Origin: Treponema sp.
GTDB taxonomy: Bacteria; Spirochaetota; Spirochaetia; Treponematales; Treponemataceae
DNA length: 64,000 nt
Direction: 5' to 3'
Assembly (NCBI GenBank): GCA_024400955.1
Contig: JAKSLY010000011.1
Coordinates: forward strand, 1 to 64,000
Positions 1 through 8,451 of the stretch are shown here, piece by piece. Made by a program: the position numbers and the translations under genes. The notes beneath the pieces were generated by a model that was given only the letters and a program-made list of their open reading frames with translations, did not search any database and was not told the origin of the DNA. Each line of letters begins with the position of its first letter. The first letter of the stretch is position 1.

Positions 1-174
1 ACTCTATATACGCTGATCGTCTCATATTCTCTCCATTTGGTTTATTTGCTTATCTATAAATATATACGAACCACTTCATTAAGTGGCTAATAATATTTTA
101 CAGAAAATTCAGCCTATTCTCAATGAAAATCTCTGAAAGATATGACACCGACATCCGAATGTCGATGTTTATTA

Positions 175-203
175 TTGACAAATACATTTGCAATGATTAT
201 AGT
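175..203 (+). promoter_or_regulatory. sigma-70 type promoter of a candidate small RNA
   Basis: TTGACA at 175-180 and TATAGT at 198-203 are separated by exactly 17 nt, a near-consensus housekeeping promoter. It points away from the neighbouring minus-strand gene at 389-1588, so it must serve a plus-strand transcript starting near 210. A small hairpin (CGACAT/ATGTCG, 149-164) lies just upstream and may end a transcript entering from outside the window. Confidence 0.75.
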
Positions 204-209
204 CAAAAC

Positions 210-370
210 GAGTCCAACAGCAGCTTACATGCTACATATCGGACTCGTCAATTATCTTAGGATATCTAATTTACAGAAATTATTTCACACACTCTGATTC
301 CCATCCGCTTTCGTTGAACGGCATGGGTCAAGGGGAGAATTGCAGACTGAATGCAGTTCTCCCTTTTTTT
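210..370 (+). ncRNA. candidate intergenic small RNA, about 160 nt
   Basis: The stretch lies between a near-consensus promoter and a Rho-independent terminator, with no plausible gene between them. Three hairpins can be drawn: a perfect 8-bp stem ACGAGTCC (208-215) with GGACTCGT (241-248) enclosing a smaller AGCA/TGCT stem, a CCCAT/ATGGG stem around 300-327, and the terminator. The flanking gene is on the other strand, so this is not a leader or attenuator for it. I do not recognise a known RNA family, and no 6S, tmRNA or SRP layout is visible. The 5' end is inferred from the promoter. Confidence 0.55.
333..370 (+). terminator. Rho-independent terminator of the candidate small RNA
   Basis: GGGAGAA (333-339) pairs with TTCTCCC (357-363), with additional TGCA/TGCA pairing inside the loop, and seven T residues (364-370) follow. 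The T-run is on the plus strand only, so it terminates the transcript that starts near 210 and not the minus-strand gene at 389-1588. Confidence 0.8.
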
Positions 371-388
371 CGGCAGGCAACCCGGGGA

Positions 389-1588
389 TCACCGTTCGGC
401 GTTCAATTCAATCACGTTGCCGTTGTCTTCAAAGAACCTGACCCGCATTGTCTTCCTTGAACAGTTGGCAACTGTCGTATATGAGCTTTCCCAAAAGGAT
501 CCGTCGTCCTTCAATTCTTCACGGGTATATCTGCTGAACCTTTCGGACTCCGACTTCATGTAGGCAATCACTTCCGCCTGATTCTTTTCATCCATAAGAT
601 AGTCATAGGTCCAGCCCGGTTTTTCACCGATGAATTCCGTGCGTGCATCAAAAGTGCATTTTTCATAATTATAGCTTTGCGAATATGAAACGGAATCCAT
701 GAGCTTAAACATGTCCCCTTCTGACTTTACCTGGGGCAATCCCTGCATCAGTTTTTCATATCTTCCCACTCCGCACTTCATCTGCTGCCGTGAATAAAGC
801 TCCCTTGCAACATAGAAATTTGTCTGTGCATTCTGGCCTTCCTGATAGTACACCTTGTTATCGGCAACTTCCACAAGGCCGTACTTTCCATTTGCATCAG
901 CAAGGATGTAGCAGAAATTCCAGTTCATTTCTGGAGAAGAAGGACTGTACAAATCAAGACTTTTTATGTATTCCACGGCTTCATCAACAGTGGCACAGTT
1001 CTGGGCGATTCTTGTGTTCAATCCTGCGATGCAAGTTCTTTCCCTGGAAGAGGGATTTGTATGGGTACTGATGAACTTTAAATTTCCATCTTCATCAACT
1101 TCCGAATACCTCATGTTGACTTCAATGTAAAGCCCACGGTCATTCATGACATCCTGACAGAACAATGGCAGCATGACATGGAAAATTTTCGGCAGGCCAT
1201 GCTTTCGAAGGGATTCAGAATCGGGAATGTAATCATTGTAATAGGCAATTCCAGTTGTCCTGTACCTGTTCTTTTCTGCAGTACGAACTATAAACGCCGG
1301 CTTGTTAGATATGTAAAAATCCATGTTACGTCCAACAACCGTATCACCATCATCAAGGTTCTTTACGACACAGCTGCATCCGCTGGCATTTCCGCAGAAT
1401 ACATACTTTGTAAACAGGTCATACAGCCTCTGGTTTGTCTTTTTGATTACCCTTGTTTCAAATACACAGTCGGAAATTTCCGTGAGACGAATTCTACGGC
1501 CTGCAGCAAAATATCCAAAAATCAAGGCTGCAACAAGAACAGATCCGATGCATCCAGACAATATGCAAAAAAACTTCTTAGCTTTCAT
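389..1588 (-). CDS. exported linear amide C-N hydrolase (choloylglycine/penicillin V acylase family)
   Basis: The 399-residue protein belongs to the Ntn-hydrolase superfamily that cleaves linear amide bonds, as in bile-salt hydrolase, penicillin V acylase or acyl-homoserine lactone acylase. Residues 10-30 form a hydrophobic signal or anchor. In the GCSCVVKN...VVGRNMDFY block, Cys71, Arg87 and Asp90 have the Cys1-Arg17-Asp20 spacing of penicillin V acylase, so Cys71 should become the N-terminal nucleophile after removal of about 70 residues. A good SD (AAAGGTGA) precedes the ATG. It stands alone, divergent from a TolC gene. The substrate cannot be told from sequence; a peptidoglycan, bile-salt or N-acyl amide are all possible. 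Confidence 0.75.
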   Translation of the reverse strand: MKAKKFFCILSGCIGSVLVAALIFGYFAAGRRIRLTEISDCVFETRVIKKTNQRLYDLFTKYVFCGNASGCSCVVKNLDDGDTVVGRNMDFYISNKPAFIVRTAEKNRYRTTGIAYYNDYIPDSESLRKHGLPKIFHVMLPLFCQDVMNDRGLYIEVNMRYSEVDEDGNLKFISTHTNPSSRERTCIAGLNTRIAQNCATVDEAVEYIKSLDLYSPSSPEMNWNFCYILADANGKYGLVEVADNKVYYQEGQNAQTNFYVARELYSRQQMKCGVGRYEKLMQGLPQVKSEGDMFKLMDSVSYSQSYNYEKCTFDARTEFIGEKPGWTYDYLMDEKNQAEVIAYMKSESERFSRYTREELKDDGSFWESSYTTVANCSRKTMRVRFFEDNGNVIELNAER

Positions 1589-1617
1589 AAGATCACCTTT
1601 TTTCAGTTTTATTGCTC

Positions 1618-1646
1618 ATGATAGCACATAATTCCGCCTGTGGTAA
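1618..1646 (-). promoter_or_regulatory. promoter of the exported Ntn-hydrolase gene
   Basis: On the minus strand TTACCA (1641-1646) and TATCAT (1618-1623) are 17 nt apart. The -10 is extended by TG one base upstream. This leaves a leader of about 25 nt containing the SD. Confidence 0.5.
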
Positions 1647-1763
1647 GGAAGAAAAGGAAGATCATGGGCAAGCACCAGGAATACGCAGCAAAGTTCAGCA
1701 TTCCCAATTCCCTATACCAAGAGCAAAAAATCATGCTCCAATGTAAGATAGGATTCTTTACAG

Positions 1764-3305
1764 ATGTCTTTGCGCAAGTTCTTGCTGTTTTTAACATTGC
1801 CATTATTCTCCTGCATCTGCCTTGCCCAGGCGGAAGGACAGTACAGGGCCGTAAAGGGAAAGACCGACATCGAGATCGGCACGGAAGCAAAGTACCAGAT
1901 ACGCAACACGCCCGTAGACCCGCAGGACCCCCACTACGCATACACATATTCCTTCTATAATGAAGATTCAAAAAACGGAATCTATCTTGACAACACCATC
2001 AACCGGCAGACCACGGGTTCCGTCTACATAAAGAAACTGTTCAGCTTTGGCCTTGAATCAAAACTTTCGTATTCCATCCGCCGCAACAACGACACGCCTG
2101 AGTACACCTATTCAAAGGACTACAACCTGAACAGATACAAGCAGGAAAAGGGGCGCAACACCGGTGAACTGAGTCTTGAGCTTACACTGCCCCTCTTCAA
2201 GTCATTCCAGAATTCCATCACCCACATGCAGATGGAAAGTGCAAAGGCACAGATAGAACAGATGCACTACCAGCTGCAGGATGCCATGGCAAAAACCGTC
2301 CTCGAAACTTCCAAGGCCTACTGGCAGTACTACTGCGCATGCGAAAACCACAAGCAGCTTCTGGGACTTGGAAAGAAGATTCAGCAGCGATATGAAAACA
2401 TGAAGGAACTCCACTCAAGCGGCGTAAGGTCAAAGGCAAACCTGCTCACCATTCAGGTGAACAAGATGGAAAACGAGCGCGAGATAGAAAACGCCATGGT
2501 GCGAAAGACCGACGCAAAGATGAAGCTGCTTCAGGTCATGGGGTTTGACAGGGATGAAGAACTTGGGGAACCTTCCCTTGCTTCCGTCAAGCCATACCTT
2601 TACGATGGAGCTTACCCAACGCCGGAAATGATCACGGACGAATTCGTTGACTCCATCACGGAACACCGCAACAACTTTCTTGCCATGAAGAAGAAGATTG
2701 CTTCCGCAGACATGAAGGTGTCTTCCTCAAAGCTTGACAGGCTTCCAGATGCAAACCTTAACCTTAACGTCGGTACAACGGGAAACAAGTATTCCGACAG
2801 CCCGGTGGGTTTTGCCGACTCGGGATTCTGGAACATTCAGGGGGCCAACATAGGCGGAGGACTTGGGCTTTCCATGAAGCTTGGCAACAACGAAAAGCGC
2901 GGAGCCAGCCAGCAGGCCGTTGCAGAATACGACGACGCCGTAAACGAATACAACAGGGCACGCACGGAACTTGCAACCCAGCTTGTAAATTCCGTAAAAA
3001 ACCTTCAGGCATACAGAAAGAATGTTGAGACTGCCGACGAAGTCCTTGCCCTGCAGAATTCCCTTTACGAAAATCAGGAAGTGCTTTTTACCTCGGGCTT
3101 TATCAATGCAGACACCCTTATTGAACAGGACCAGAAGAACCTCGATGCAAAGAGCGCATACAACCAGGTGCTCATCGACTTTATGACGGGCGTCCTTCAG
3201 TACAAGTACCTTACTGCTTCCATGCTCACGGTGGATGCTTCCATTGAATATGAAGAAAAGGAATGGAACTACCCGACGGAAGAACAGGACATGATGCTGG
3301 AGTGA
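1764..3305 (+). CDS. TolC-family outer membrane channel protein
   Basis: A 513-residue protein with a cleavable signal peptide (hydrophobic residues 5-20 ending near CLAQAEG). It has the alternating long-helix and short beta-segment pattern of outer membrane efflux proteins, with two helical halves around residues 140-260 and 370-470 rich in Ala, Gln, Asn and Lys. The length fits the family. TolC proteins are the outer membrane ducts of tripartite exporters or type I secretion. No inner-membrane pump or adaptor gene is adjacent, so its partner must be encoded elsewhere. An AGGA about 10 nt before the ATG serves as SD. Export of a specific substrate cannot be inferred. Confidence 0.85.
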   Translation: MSLRKFLLFLTLPLFSCICLAQAEGQYRAVKGKTDIEIGTEAKYQIRNTPVDPQDPHYAYTYSFYNEDSKNGIYLDNTINRQTTGSVYIKKLFSFGLESKLSYSIRRNNDTPEYTYSKDYNLNRYKQEKGRNTGELSLELTLPLFKSFQNSITHMQMESAKAQIEQMHYQLQDAMAKTVLETSKAYWQYYCACENHKQLLGLGKKIQQRYENMKELHSSGVRSKANLLTIQVNKMENEREIENAMVRKTDAKMKLLQVMGFDRDEELGEPSLASVKPYLYDGAYPTPEMITDEFVDSITEHRNNFLAMKKKIASADMKVSSSKLDRLPDANLNLNVGTTGNKYSDSPVGFADSGFWNIQGANIGGGLGLSMKLGNNEKRGASQQAVAEYDDAVNEYNRARTELATQLVNSVKNLQAYRKNVETADEVLALQNSLYENQEVLFTSGFINADTLIEQDQKNLDAKSAYNQVLIDFMTGVLQYKYLTASMLTVDASIEYEEKEWNYPTEEQDMMLE

Positions 3306-3322
3306 TGGTAAGGATCCCGGGA

Positions 3323-3425
3323 TCCCGAATCAAGTTCGGGATGACAGAATTCACCGCCCACCTCTGTCACCCTGAACTTGACCCTGAACTAGATACCTGT
3401 GTCACCCTGAACTTGTTTCAGGGTC
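3323..3425. repeat. cluster of 23-bp palindromic repeat elements
   Basis: One element at 3323-3345 has the form stem-CAAG-stem-TGAC with the stem pair TCCCGAA/TTCGGGA. A second, in opposite orientation, is at 3401-3423 with the stem pair CCCTGAA/TTCAGGG. A partial copy starts at 3366. A copy of the second type recurs at 42633-42655. The stems differ by compensatory changes while the core and the flanking GTCA/TGAC are kept. They fill the gap between the TolC and HD-GYP genes. Confidence 0.75.
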
Positions 3426-3433
3426 TCTCTAAA

Positions 3434-3461
3434 TTTGAATTCTCCACAATTTGGGTATAAA
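3434..3461 (+). promoter_or_regulatory. promoter of the HD-GYP gene, apparently leaderless
   Basis: TTTGAA (3434-3439) and TATAAA (3456-3461) are 16 nt apart. The start codon begins 8 nt after the -10 box and no SD is present, so transcription should begin at or within a base or two of the ATG. Confidence 0.5.
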
Positions 3462-3469
3462 ATAAATGC

Positions 3470-4681
3470 ATGAATGTATGTAACATCGACACGGCAGAAT
3501 GCAAGATTGAAGAAACCCTTAAGGAAACAAAAAAGCAGCTTTCACAGATAAAGGGCAGGCTTTACACCAACGAGACAAAGATGAAGATTGCATGCAGCAT
3601 CATTGCAAAGATCGCCCTTGTTGCAGAAATCTTTTTTATGGTAATCCTTACCTGGGCAGTGGCCATGTTCATCCTTGGAAAGACAGGCGCCATTGAACGC
3701 TACGTCCAGGCCCATCCCCTTCCGCCAGTACCACCCATGCCCGACATGCCAAGAGGCCCCATGGCAGCAGGCCCTCATCCAAGAATCATCCGCAGCATGC
3801 AGGACATAAGCCGCTTCTGCACATTCATGCTAAAGACTGCCTACATAATGGTCATGTCAATTCTTTCGATCCACCACTTCAGGAAAATATTCCTGCGCAT
3901 TTCAAAAGGCGAGCGTCCCTTTGACGAGACCAACACAAGGCACCTTAACTACGTGACGGTTTTTACGGCCCTCATGATAATTTTTGCACCTTTGGCTGCA
4001 TGCATGTCAATCCTGAGCTTTGCCCTGTCCCGGATCTTTGTCTACGGAAACCTTCTGCAGCAAAAGGCCGACGGAACCATCAAGGACCAGGAAAGCATCA
4101 TCTTTTCATTTGCGGAAATTACGGAAAACAAGTCGGGCCAGACAGGCCAGCACATCAAGCGCGTCTCCGAGTATTCAAAGATTCTTGCAGAAGGAATGGG
4201 ACTGCCACCGGAAAAGGTTGAGGAGATTCGCCTTGCATCGGTTCTCCACGACATCGGAAAACTTCTCGTTGACTCGCGCATCCTTGAAAAACCTGGAAAG
4301 CTTACGGACGAGGAATTTGCAGAAATCAAGAAGCACGTTACCTACGGCGACAAGCTTCTGCACGGACTCAACGGCGACGTCCTCAATACTGCAAAGCTCA
4401 TTGCCCGCGACCATCACGAGCGCTACGACGGCAAGGGATACACCCAGGGATCTACAGGAGACGGCATAAGCCTTGAAGGAAGAATCGTTGCAGTTGCAGA
4501 TGTCTTTGACGCCCTTACAAGCAGAAGAAGCTACAAGGATGCATGGGACGCAAAGGATGCATACGATGAAATTGTTTCCAAGTCAGGAAGCCAGTTTGAT
4601 CCAAAGGTCGTTGAAACCTTCAAGAACAACTATGAAAAGATTGAAGAAATCAGGATTTCACTTAAGGACCAGCAGGCTTGA
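3470..4681 (+). CDS. membrane-bound HD-GYP cyclic-di-GMP phosphodiesterase
   Basis: The 403-residue protein has three to four hydrophobic segments (about 43-70, 118-138 and 160-190) with a Pro/Met-rich loop at 82-105, followed by a cytoplasmic HD-GYP domain. The metal-binding HD lies at 260-261 (VLHDIGK), the HHE motif at 315-317 and GKGYT at 321-325, where the usual GYP has become GYT. Such domains hydrolyse cyclic di-GMP and influence motility and attachment. There is no receiver domain, so the membrane part probably senses the signal. Its last 24 nt overlap the 3' end of the convergent helicase gene. The promoter suggests a leaderless mRNA. Confidence 0.85.
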   Translation: MNVCNIDTAECKIEETLKETKKQLSQIKGRLYTNETKMKIACSIIAKIALVAEIFFMVILTWAVAMFILGKTGAIERYVQAHPLPPVPPMPDMPRGPMAAGPHPRIIRSMQDISRFCTFMLKTAYIMVMSILSIHHFRKIFLRISKGERPFDETNTRHLNYVTVFTALMIIFAPLAACMSILSFALSRIFVYGNLLQQKADGTIKDQESIIFSFAEITENKSGQTGQHIKRVSEYSKILAEGMGLPPEKVEEIRLASVLHDIGKLLVDSRILEKPGKLTDEEFAEIKKHVTYGDKLLHGLNGDVLNTAKLIARDHHERYDGKGYTQGSTGDGISLEGRIVAVADVFDALTSRRSYKDAWDAKDAYDEIVSKSGSQFDPKVVETFKNNYEKIEEIRISLKDQQA

Positions 4682-6886
4682 CTTCTGGTATTTTGGAAGG
4701 AACTTCTTGATTCCCCCGGACATGAAGCTGACCGTCACCACATATTCTCCGTCGGAAGTGTGGTCGGTTCCAACTATCTGCCCCTCGCCATAGTCATCAT
4801 GGAACACCATTGCACCCCTGGAGTATTTTTCTTCCAGGGGATCTTTTTTTGAAAAGCCCCTTCCGCTCTTAAAGTTTTCCGGAGCCTGGCCCAAGATCCT
4901 GATGTTCTGGTTGCCCAGCTCGTAAAGGAAAAGGCTTGGTCCGCTGGAACTTGTCCTTCCGTACATTCTGCGCATGGCACAGCTGGTAAAGTAAAGTTCA
5001 TCCTTTGCACGGGTGATTCCAACGTAAAACAGGCGGCGCTCTTCCTCAAGTTCTGCCTCGGACTTTCCGTCACGTGGAAAGACTCCCGTTTCCATGCCTG
5101 TAATTATTACCCGCGGAAACTCAAGACCTTTTGTGTTATGAAGGGTAATCAATGTTACGCTGTCAGGATTGTCTTCTTCCTGCTGGCTTTCCAAGGTGCG
5201 GTCAAGGTTTATGTGGTCAAGAAAATCCGTAAGCCCCTGAATTGTGCAAGGGTAAAGGATGGCACTGTTTACAAGTTCCTCAAGGTTTGCAATCTTCTGG
5301 GTTCCGCCAACTTCATCCTGCTCGCGGTGATATTCCTCAAGGCCGCTTTCAGAAATTACAGCCTGAACAAAGAAACTGAGCTTGCGGTCAAGGTTCTGCT
5401 CGTTTTCCGGCCCGGTGGAAATTGCAAGTTCAGCAAGGCTCGCAGCTTCCGATGTAACAGGAACATCCGGCAGCATGGAGGCAAATTTTTCGACAAGGGC
5501 TGCAAAGGAATCAAAGCCTTCCCTGGCCTTTTTTGAAAGCTTAAGGCTGCGTCCTGCATCGACGATTGTTCCATCTCCATCCTGAGACTGGGCTGCCATC
5601 AGGAGGGCCGACTCGATTATCTTGTCCTGGGTCGTGTTTCCGATTCCGCGGACCGGCTTGTTCACAATTCGCCTGAATGAAATTTCATCACGCCTGTTTA
5701 GGACAAAGCTTAGCCACGCAATTGAATCCTTTACTTCCTCGCGCTCGTAAAACTTGAGGGAGCCGACGACAGAATATGGAATGCTTGAATGAAGGAATTC
5801 AGTTTCAAAGCCAAGGGACTGGGCATTGGTCCTGTAAAGTATGGCCCAATCGCTGTATGGAACCCCAGCATCGTGAGCCTGCTGAATTATGCTCATGCAG
5901 AATTCCGTCTCGTCATCCTGGTTTGGAAGGAATACAAGGGCCGGCTTCTTTCCGTTTCCGCGGGCAGCAACAAGTTCCTTGCCAAGGCGGTCCTGATTGT
6001 TCCTTACAACGTTTGACGCGCAGTCGAGGATTTCCGATGTGGAACGGTAGTTGGTTTCAAGGCGAACGATTTTTGTTCCCGGGAATTCCTTCTGAAAGTT
6101 CAGGATGTTCTGCACTTCGGCTCCGCGGAATTTATAGATGCTCTGGTCATCGTCACCTACGACGCAAACATAAGCCCCGCCGGAAGAAAGTTCTTCCAGC
6201 AGCTTGAACTGGGCAACGTTGGAATCCTGGTATTCATCAACCATGATGACCTTGAACCTGTTGTGTATGCTGTTCTTTACGTTCTGGTTTTCCTTAAGCA
6301 CAAGATACGGCAAAAGGATCAGGTCGCCAAAGTCTGTATTGCCCGTAGACTCAAGTCGCTCCTGGTACCTTGCATAAATTTCCGGAAAGCGCAGGTCATC
6401 ATCAATGAGGGCAAGGTCTGGACTGTCAGGAAGAAGGCAGTAATCCTTTGCAAGGGAAATGCGCTTTGCAAAATGGCCGGCATCCTTTTTTGTCATTCCT
6501 GGAACGGCCTTTGTAATCAAGGTAACCATATCCTCGTCGTCGTAAACAGTAAAATTCGGATCGAGCTTCAAATCCGTTTCCTTTACGTAGGTTCTCAGGA
6601 ACCATGCACCAAAGGAATGGAACGTCCTGATCTGGGACCACTGGGCATTGGGCTCAAGGGCGACGGCACGGTCCTTCATTTCCTGGGCGGCCTTTTTTGT
6701 AAAGGTTACGGCAAGAATTGAAGATGGCTTTACGCCAAGCTGGGATATGAGGTATGCAATTTTTGTCGTGATAACGCGGGTCTTTCCGGAACCTGCACCG
6801 GCAAGAATCAGGAGGGGAGAACCTTCATGAACCACTGCCTCGCGCTGTTCAGGATTGAGAACCGAAAGATATTCCTGTGCTGTCAT
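4658..6886 (-). CDS. UvrD/PcrA/Rep-type superfamily 1 DNA helicase
   Basis: This 742-residue 3'-5' helicase has all SF1A motifs in order: AGAGSGKTRV (Walker A, about 30-40), DEYQDSN (Walker B, about 220), GDDDQSIYKFRGA, LHNTKGLEFPRV and RRLFYVGITRAKDEL. It unwinds DNA in nucleotide-excision and mismatch repair and removes proteins from DNA. The C-terminal SHGEGQIVG-like tail of PcrA appears as FHDDYGEGQIVG. Assignment among UvrD, PcrA and Rep is not possible by eye. The start codon is 9 nt after the rimO stop on the same strand, suggesting one transcript. The 3' end overlaps the HD-GYP gene by 24 nt. Confidence 0.93.
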   Translation of the reverse strand: MTAQEYLSVLNPEQREAVVHEGSPLLILAGAGSGKTRVITTKIAYLISQLGVKPSSILAVTFTKKAAQEMKDRAVALEPNAQWSQIRTFHSFGAWFLRTYVKETDLKLDPNFTVYDDEDMVTLITKAVPGMTKKDAGHFAKRISLAKDYCLLPDSPDLALIDDDLRFPEIYARYQERLESTGNTDFGDLILLPYLVLKENQNVKNSIHNRFKVIMVDEYQDSNVAQFKLLEELSSGGAYVCVVGDDDQSIYKFRGAEVQNILNFQKEFPGTKIVRLETNYRSTSEILDCASNVVRNNQDRLGKELVAARGNGKKPALVFLPNQDDETEFCMSIIQQAHDAGVPYSDWAILYRTNAQSLGFETEFLHSSIPYSVVGSLKFYEREEVKDSIAWLSFVLNRRDEISFRRIVNKPVRGIGNTTQDKIIESALLMAAQSQDGDGTIVDAGRSLKLSKKAREGFDSFAALVEKFASMLPDVPVTSEAASLAELAISTGPENEQNLDRKLSFFVQAVISESGLEEYHREQDEVGGTQKIANLEELVNSAILYPCTIQGLTDFLDHINLDRTLESQQEEDNPDSVTLITLHNTKGLEFPRVIITGMETGVFPRDGKSEAELEEERRLFYVGITRAKDELYFTSCAMRRMYGRTSSSGPSLFLYELGNQNIRILGQAPENFKSGRGFSKKDPLEEKYSRGAMVFHDDYGEGQIVGTDHTSDGEYVVTVSFMSGGIKKFLPKYQKSSLLVLK

Positions 6887-6895
6887 GGTGTAATT

Positions 6896-8359
6896 CTACA
6901 GCAGAATGGAATCAATATCCACTTCCGAAGAAGCTACGGCCTTTACACGGACAACTGCACCGGGCACAACTTTTGCCGCACGTTCAGCATCATCAAGGTC
7001 ATACCTTACGACAACGCTGCCGTCAACTTCCGGAGCATCAAACCATGCACGACCTATGGCAAGTCCTTCGTCCCTTGAGTTTTCATCATCCTTAGGATTT
7101 TCAACGATTTCTTCTATTAACACGTCATATTCCTTGCCAACGCGGGCCCTCAGGGATTCGACCGTTATTTCATGCTGAATTGAAGCAAGGGCGTCTGCGC
7201 GGCCCTGGGCAATCTTTGTGCTCACCTGTTTCTTCATGCTGAATGCAGGAGTGTCGTCCTCTCGGCTGTATGCAAAGCAGCCAGACCAGTCGCTTCTTAT
7301 TTCCTTAAGAAATTCTTCCGTTGCAACTGCGTTTTCCTTTGATTCCCCGGGGAATCCTGTAAGGAACGTGGTGCGGATGCAGCTGTCTGGAAGTTCCCTT
7401 CGGATTGTCTTTACAAGATTGATGTATGACTGTGACAAACCCTTTCTGTTCATTGCCCTGATGATGGTGCTGTCCCCCGACTGGAATGGAATGTCAAAGT
7501 ACGGCAGGAACCTTTTGTCTTCCTTAAGGACTTCAAGAATGTCCGTGTTAAAATGATCGGGATGAATGTAAAGAAGGCGCACCCAGAAATTTCCTTCCAG
7601 GGCAGAAATTGCCTTTATGAGCTGGTAAAGTGGCGAGTGGCCGTTGGCAGCGGTAAAGTCAGGGCAGTCAATGAGAGGAGACTTCTGCTGGCGGTAAATT
7701 ATGTCGTGCCAGTTCTTGCCAGGTTCAAAGTCATCCTCAAGGCCGCAACCGTAGGCTGCAAGATCCTGGCCGATAAGGTTGATTTCAAAAATTCCATTGG
7801 CAAGAAGGGACTTTATTTCTTCAACAATCTCTGCAATCTTTCTTGAACGCAGTGATCCGCGGATAAGCGGAATTGCGCAGAATGAACAGCGGTTATCGCA
7901 GCCTTCCGTAATCTTGACAAAGGCACTGCCCTTGTATGAAAGCATGGTCTTTCTTTCACCGCAGCAAACGCCCTTCTGTTCAGCCTTTAAAACCGGACGG
8001 CTGCCATCGTCAAAGATGCGGGCTACAGTTTCGTCAATGAGTGAAAGGTCTCCGTTACCTACGATTCCATCCGCTTCCGGAAGATCGCCCTTGAAGACTT
8101 CTGCATAACGCTCGGCAAGACATCCTGCAAGAACAACCTTTGCCTTTGGATAGGCTGACTTTGCTTCCATGAATGAATTGATGCTTTCCTCTTTTGCAGA
8201 CTGAATGAAGCCGCAGGAATTTATGATGATAAGGTCTGCCTGCTCCGGCTCGTATGTATGTTCATAACCAAGATCCAAAAGGCGGCTTATGATAAGCTCA
8301 CCGTCAACCTGATTTTTTGCACAGCCGTGCTGGTCCAGAAAAAATTTTCTTGTAGCCAT
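6896..8359 (-). CDS. rimO: ribosomal protein S12 methylthiotransferase RimO
   Basis: RimO is a radical-SAM enzyme that adds a methylthio group to the conserved aspartate of ribosomal protein S12. The N-terminal UPF0004 domain starts FFLDQHGCAKNQVDGE with its first cluster cysteine at residue 14. The radical-SAM CxxxCxxC is in EGCDNRCSFCAIPLIRGS (about 155-170). A C-terminal TRAM domain with IEEIVENP and GRAWFDAPEVDG is present; the latter is typical of RimO and not MiaB. The 487-residue length is slightly above the norm because of an insertion before the middle segment (about 205-245). SD GAGGAAC precedes the ATG. Confidence 0.95.
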   Translation of the reverse strand: MATRKFFLDQHGCAKNQVDGELIISRLLDLGYEHTYEPEQADLIIINSCGFIQSAKEESINSFMEAKSAYPKAKVVLAGCLAERYAEVFKGDLPEADGIVGNGDLSLIDETVARIFDDGSRPVLKAEQKGVCCGERKTMLSYKGSAFVKITEGCDNRCSFCAIPLIRGSLRSRKIAEIVEEIKSLLANGIFEINLIGQDLAAYGCGLEDDFEPGKNWHDIIYRQQKSPLIDCPDFTAANGHSPLYQLIKAISALEGNFWVRLLYIHPDHFNTDILEVLKEDKRFLPYFDIPFQSGDSTIIRAMNRKGLSQSYINLVKTIRRELPDSCIRTTFLTGFPGESKENAVATEEFLKEIRSDWSGCFAYSREDDTPAFSMKKQVSTKIAQGRADALASIQHEITVESLRARVGKEYDVLIEEIVENPKDDENSRDEGLAIGRAWFDAPEVDGSVVVRYDLDDAERAAKVVPGAVVRVKAVASSEVDIDSILL

Positions 8360-8372
8360 TATAGTTCCTCAT

Positions 8373-8419
8373 AAAAAAATAACCCTGCGCAAAACCGCCA
8401 ATGGCAGAATGCCCAGGGT
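8373..8419 (-). terminator. Rho-independent terminator between the RodZ-like gene and rimO
   Basis: On the minus strand ACCCTGGGC (8419-8411) pairs, with one mismatch, with GCGCAGGGT (8390-8382), and a TATTTTTTTAT run follows. It lies 30 nt beyond the RodZ-like stop and 14 nt before the rimO start, so it should separate the two transcription units or attenuate read-through into rimO. Confidence 0.75.
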
Positions 8420-8451
8420 AAAGGATGCGCCGGGGATAGCCCCAGACTATT

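Noticed and set aside
1609..1971. Minus-strand hydrophobic open frame ahead of the Ntn-hydrolase gene
   Set aside because: It crosses the TolC start and the Ntn-hydrolase promoter, has no SD and no recognisable domain; treated as chance.
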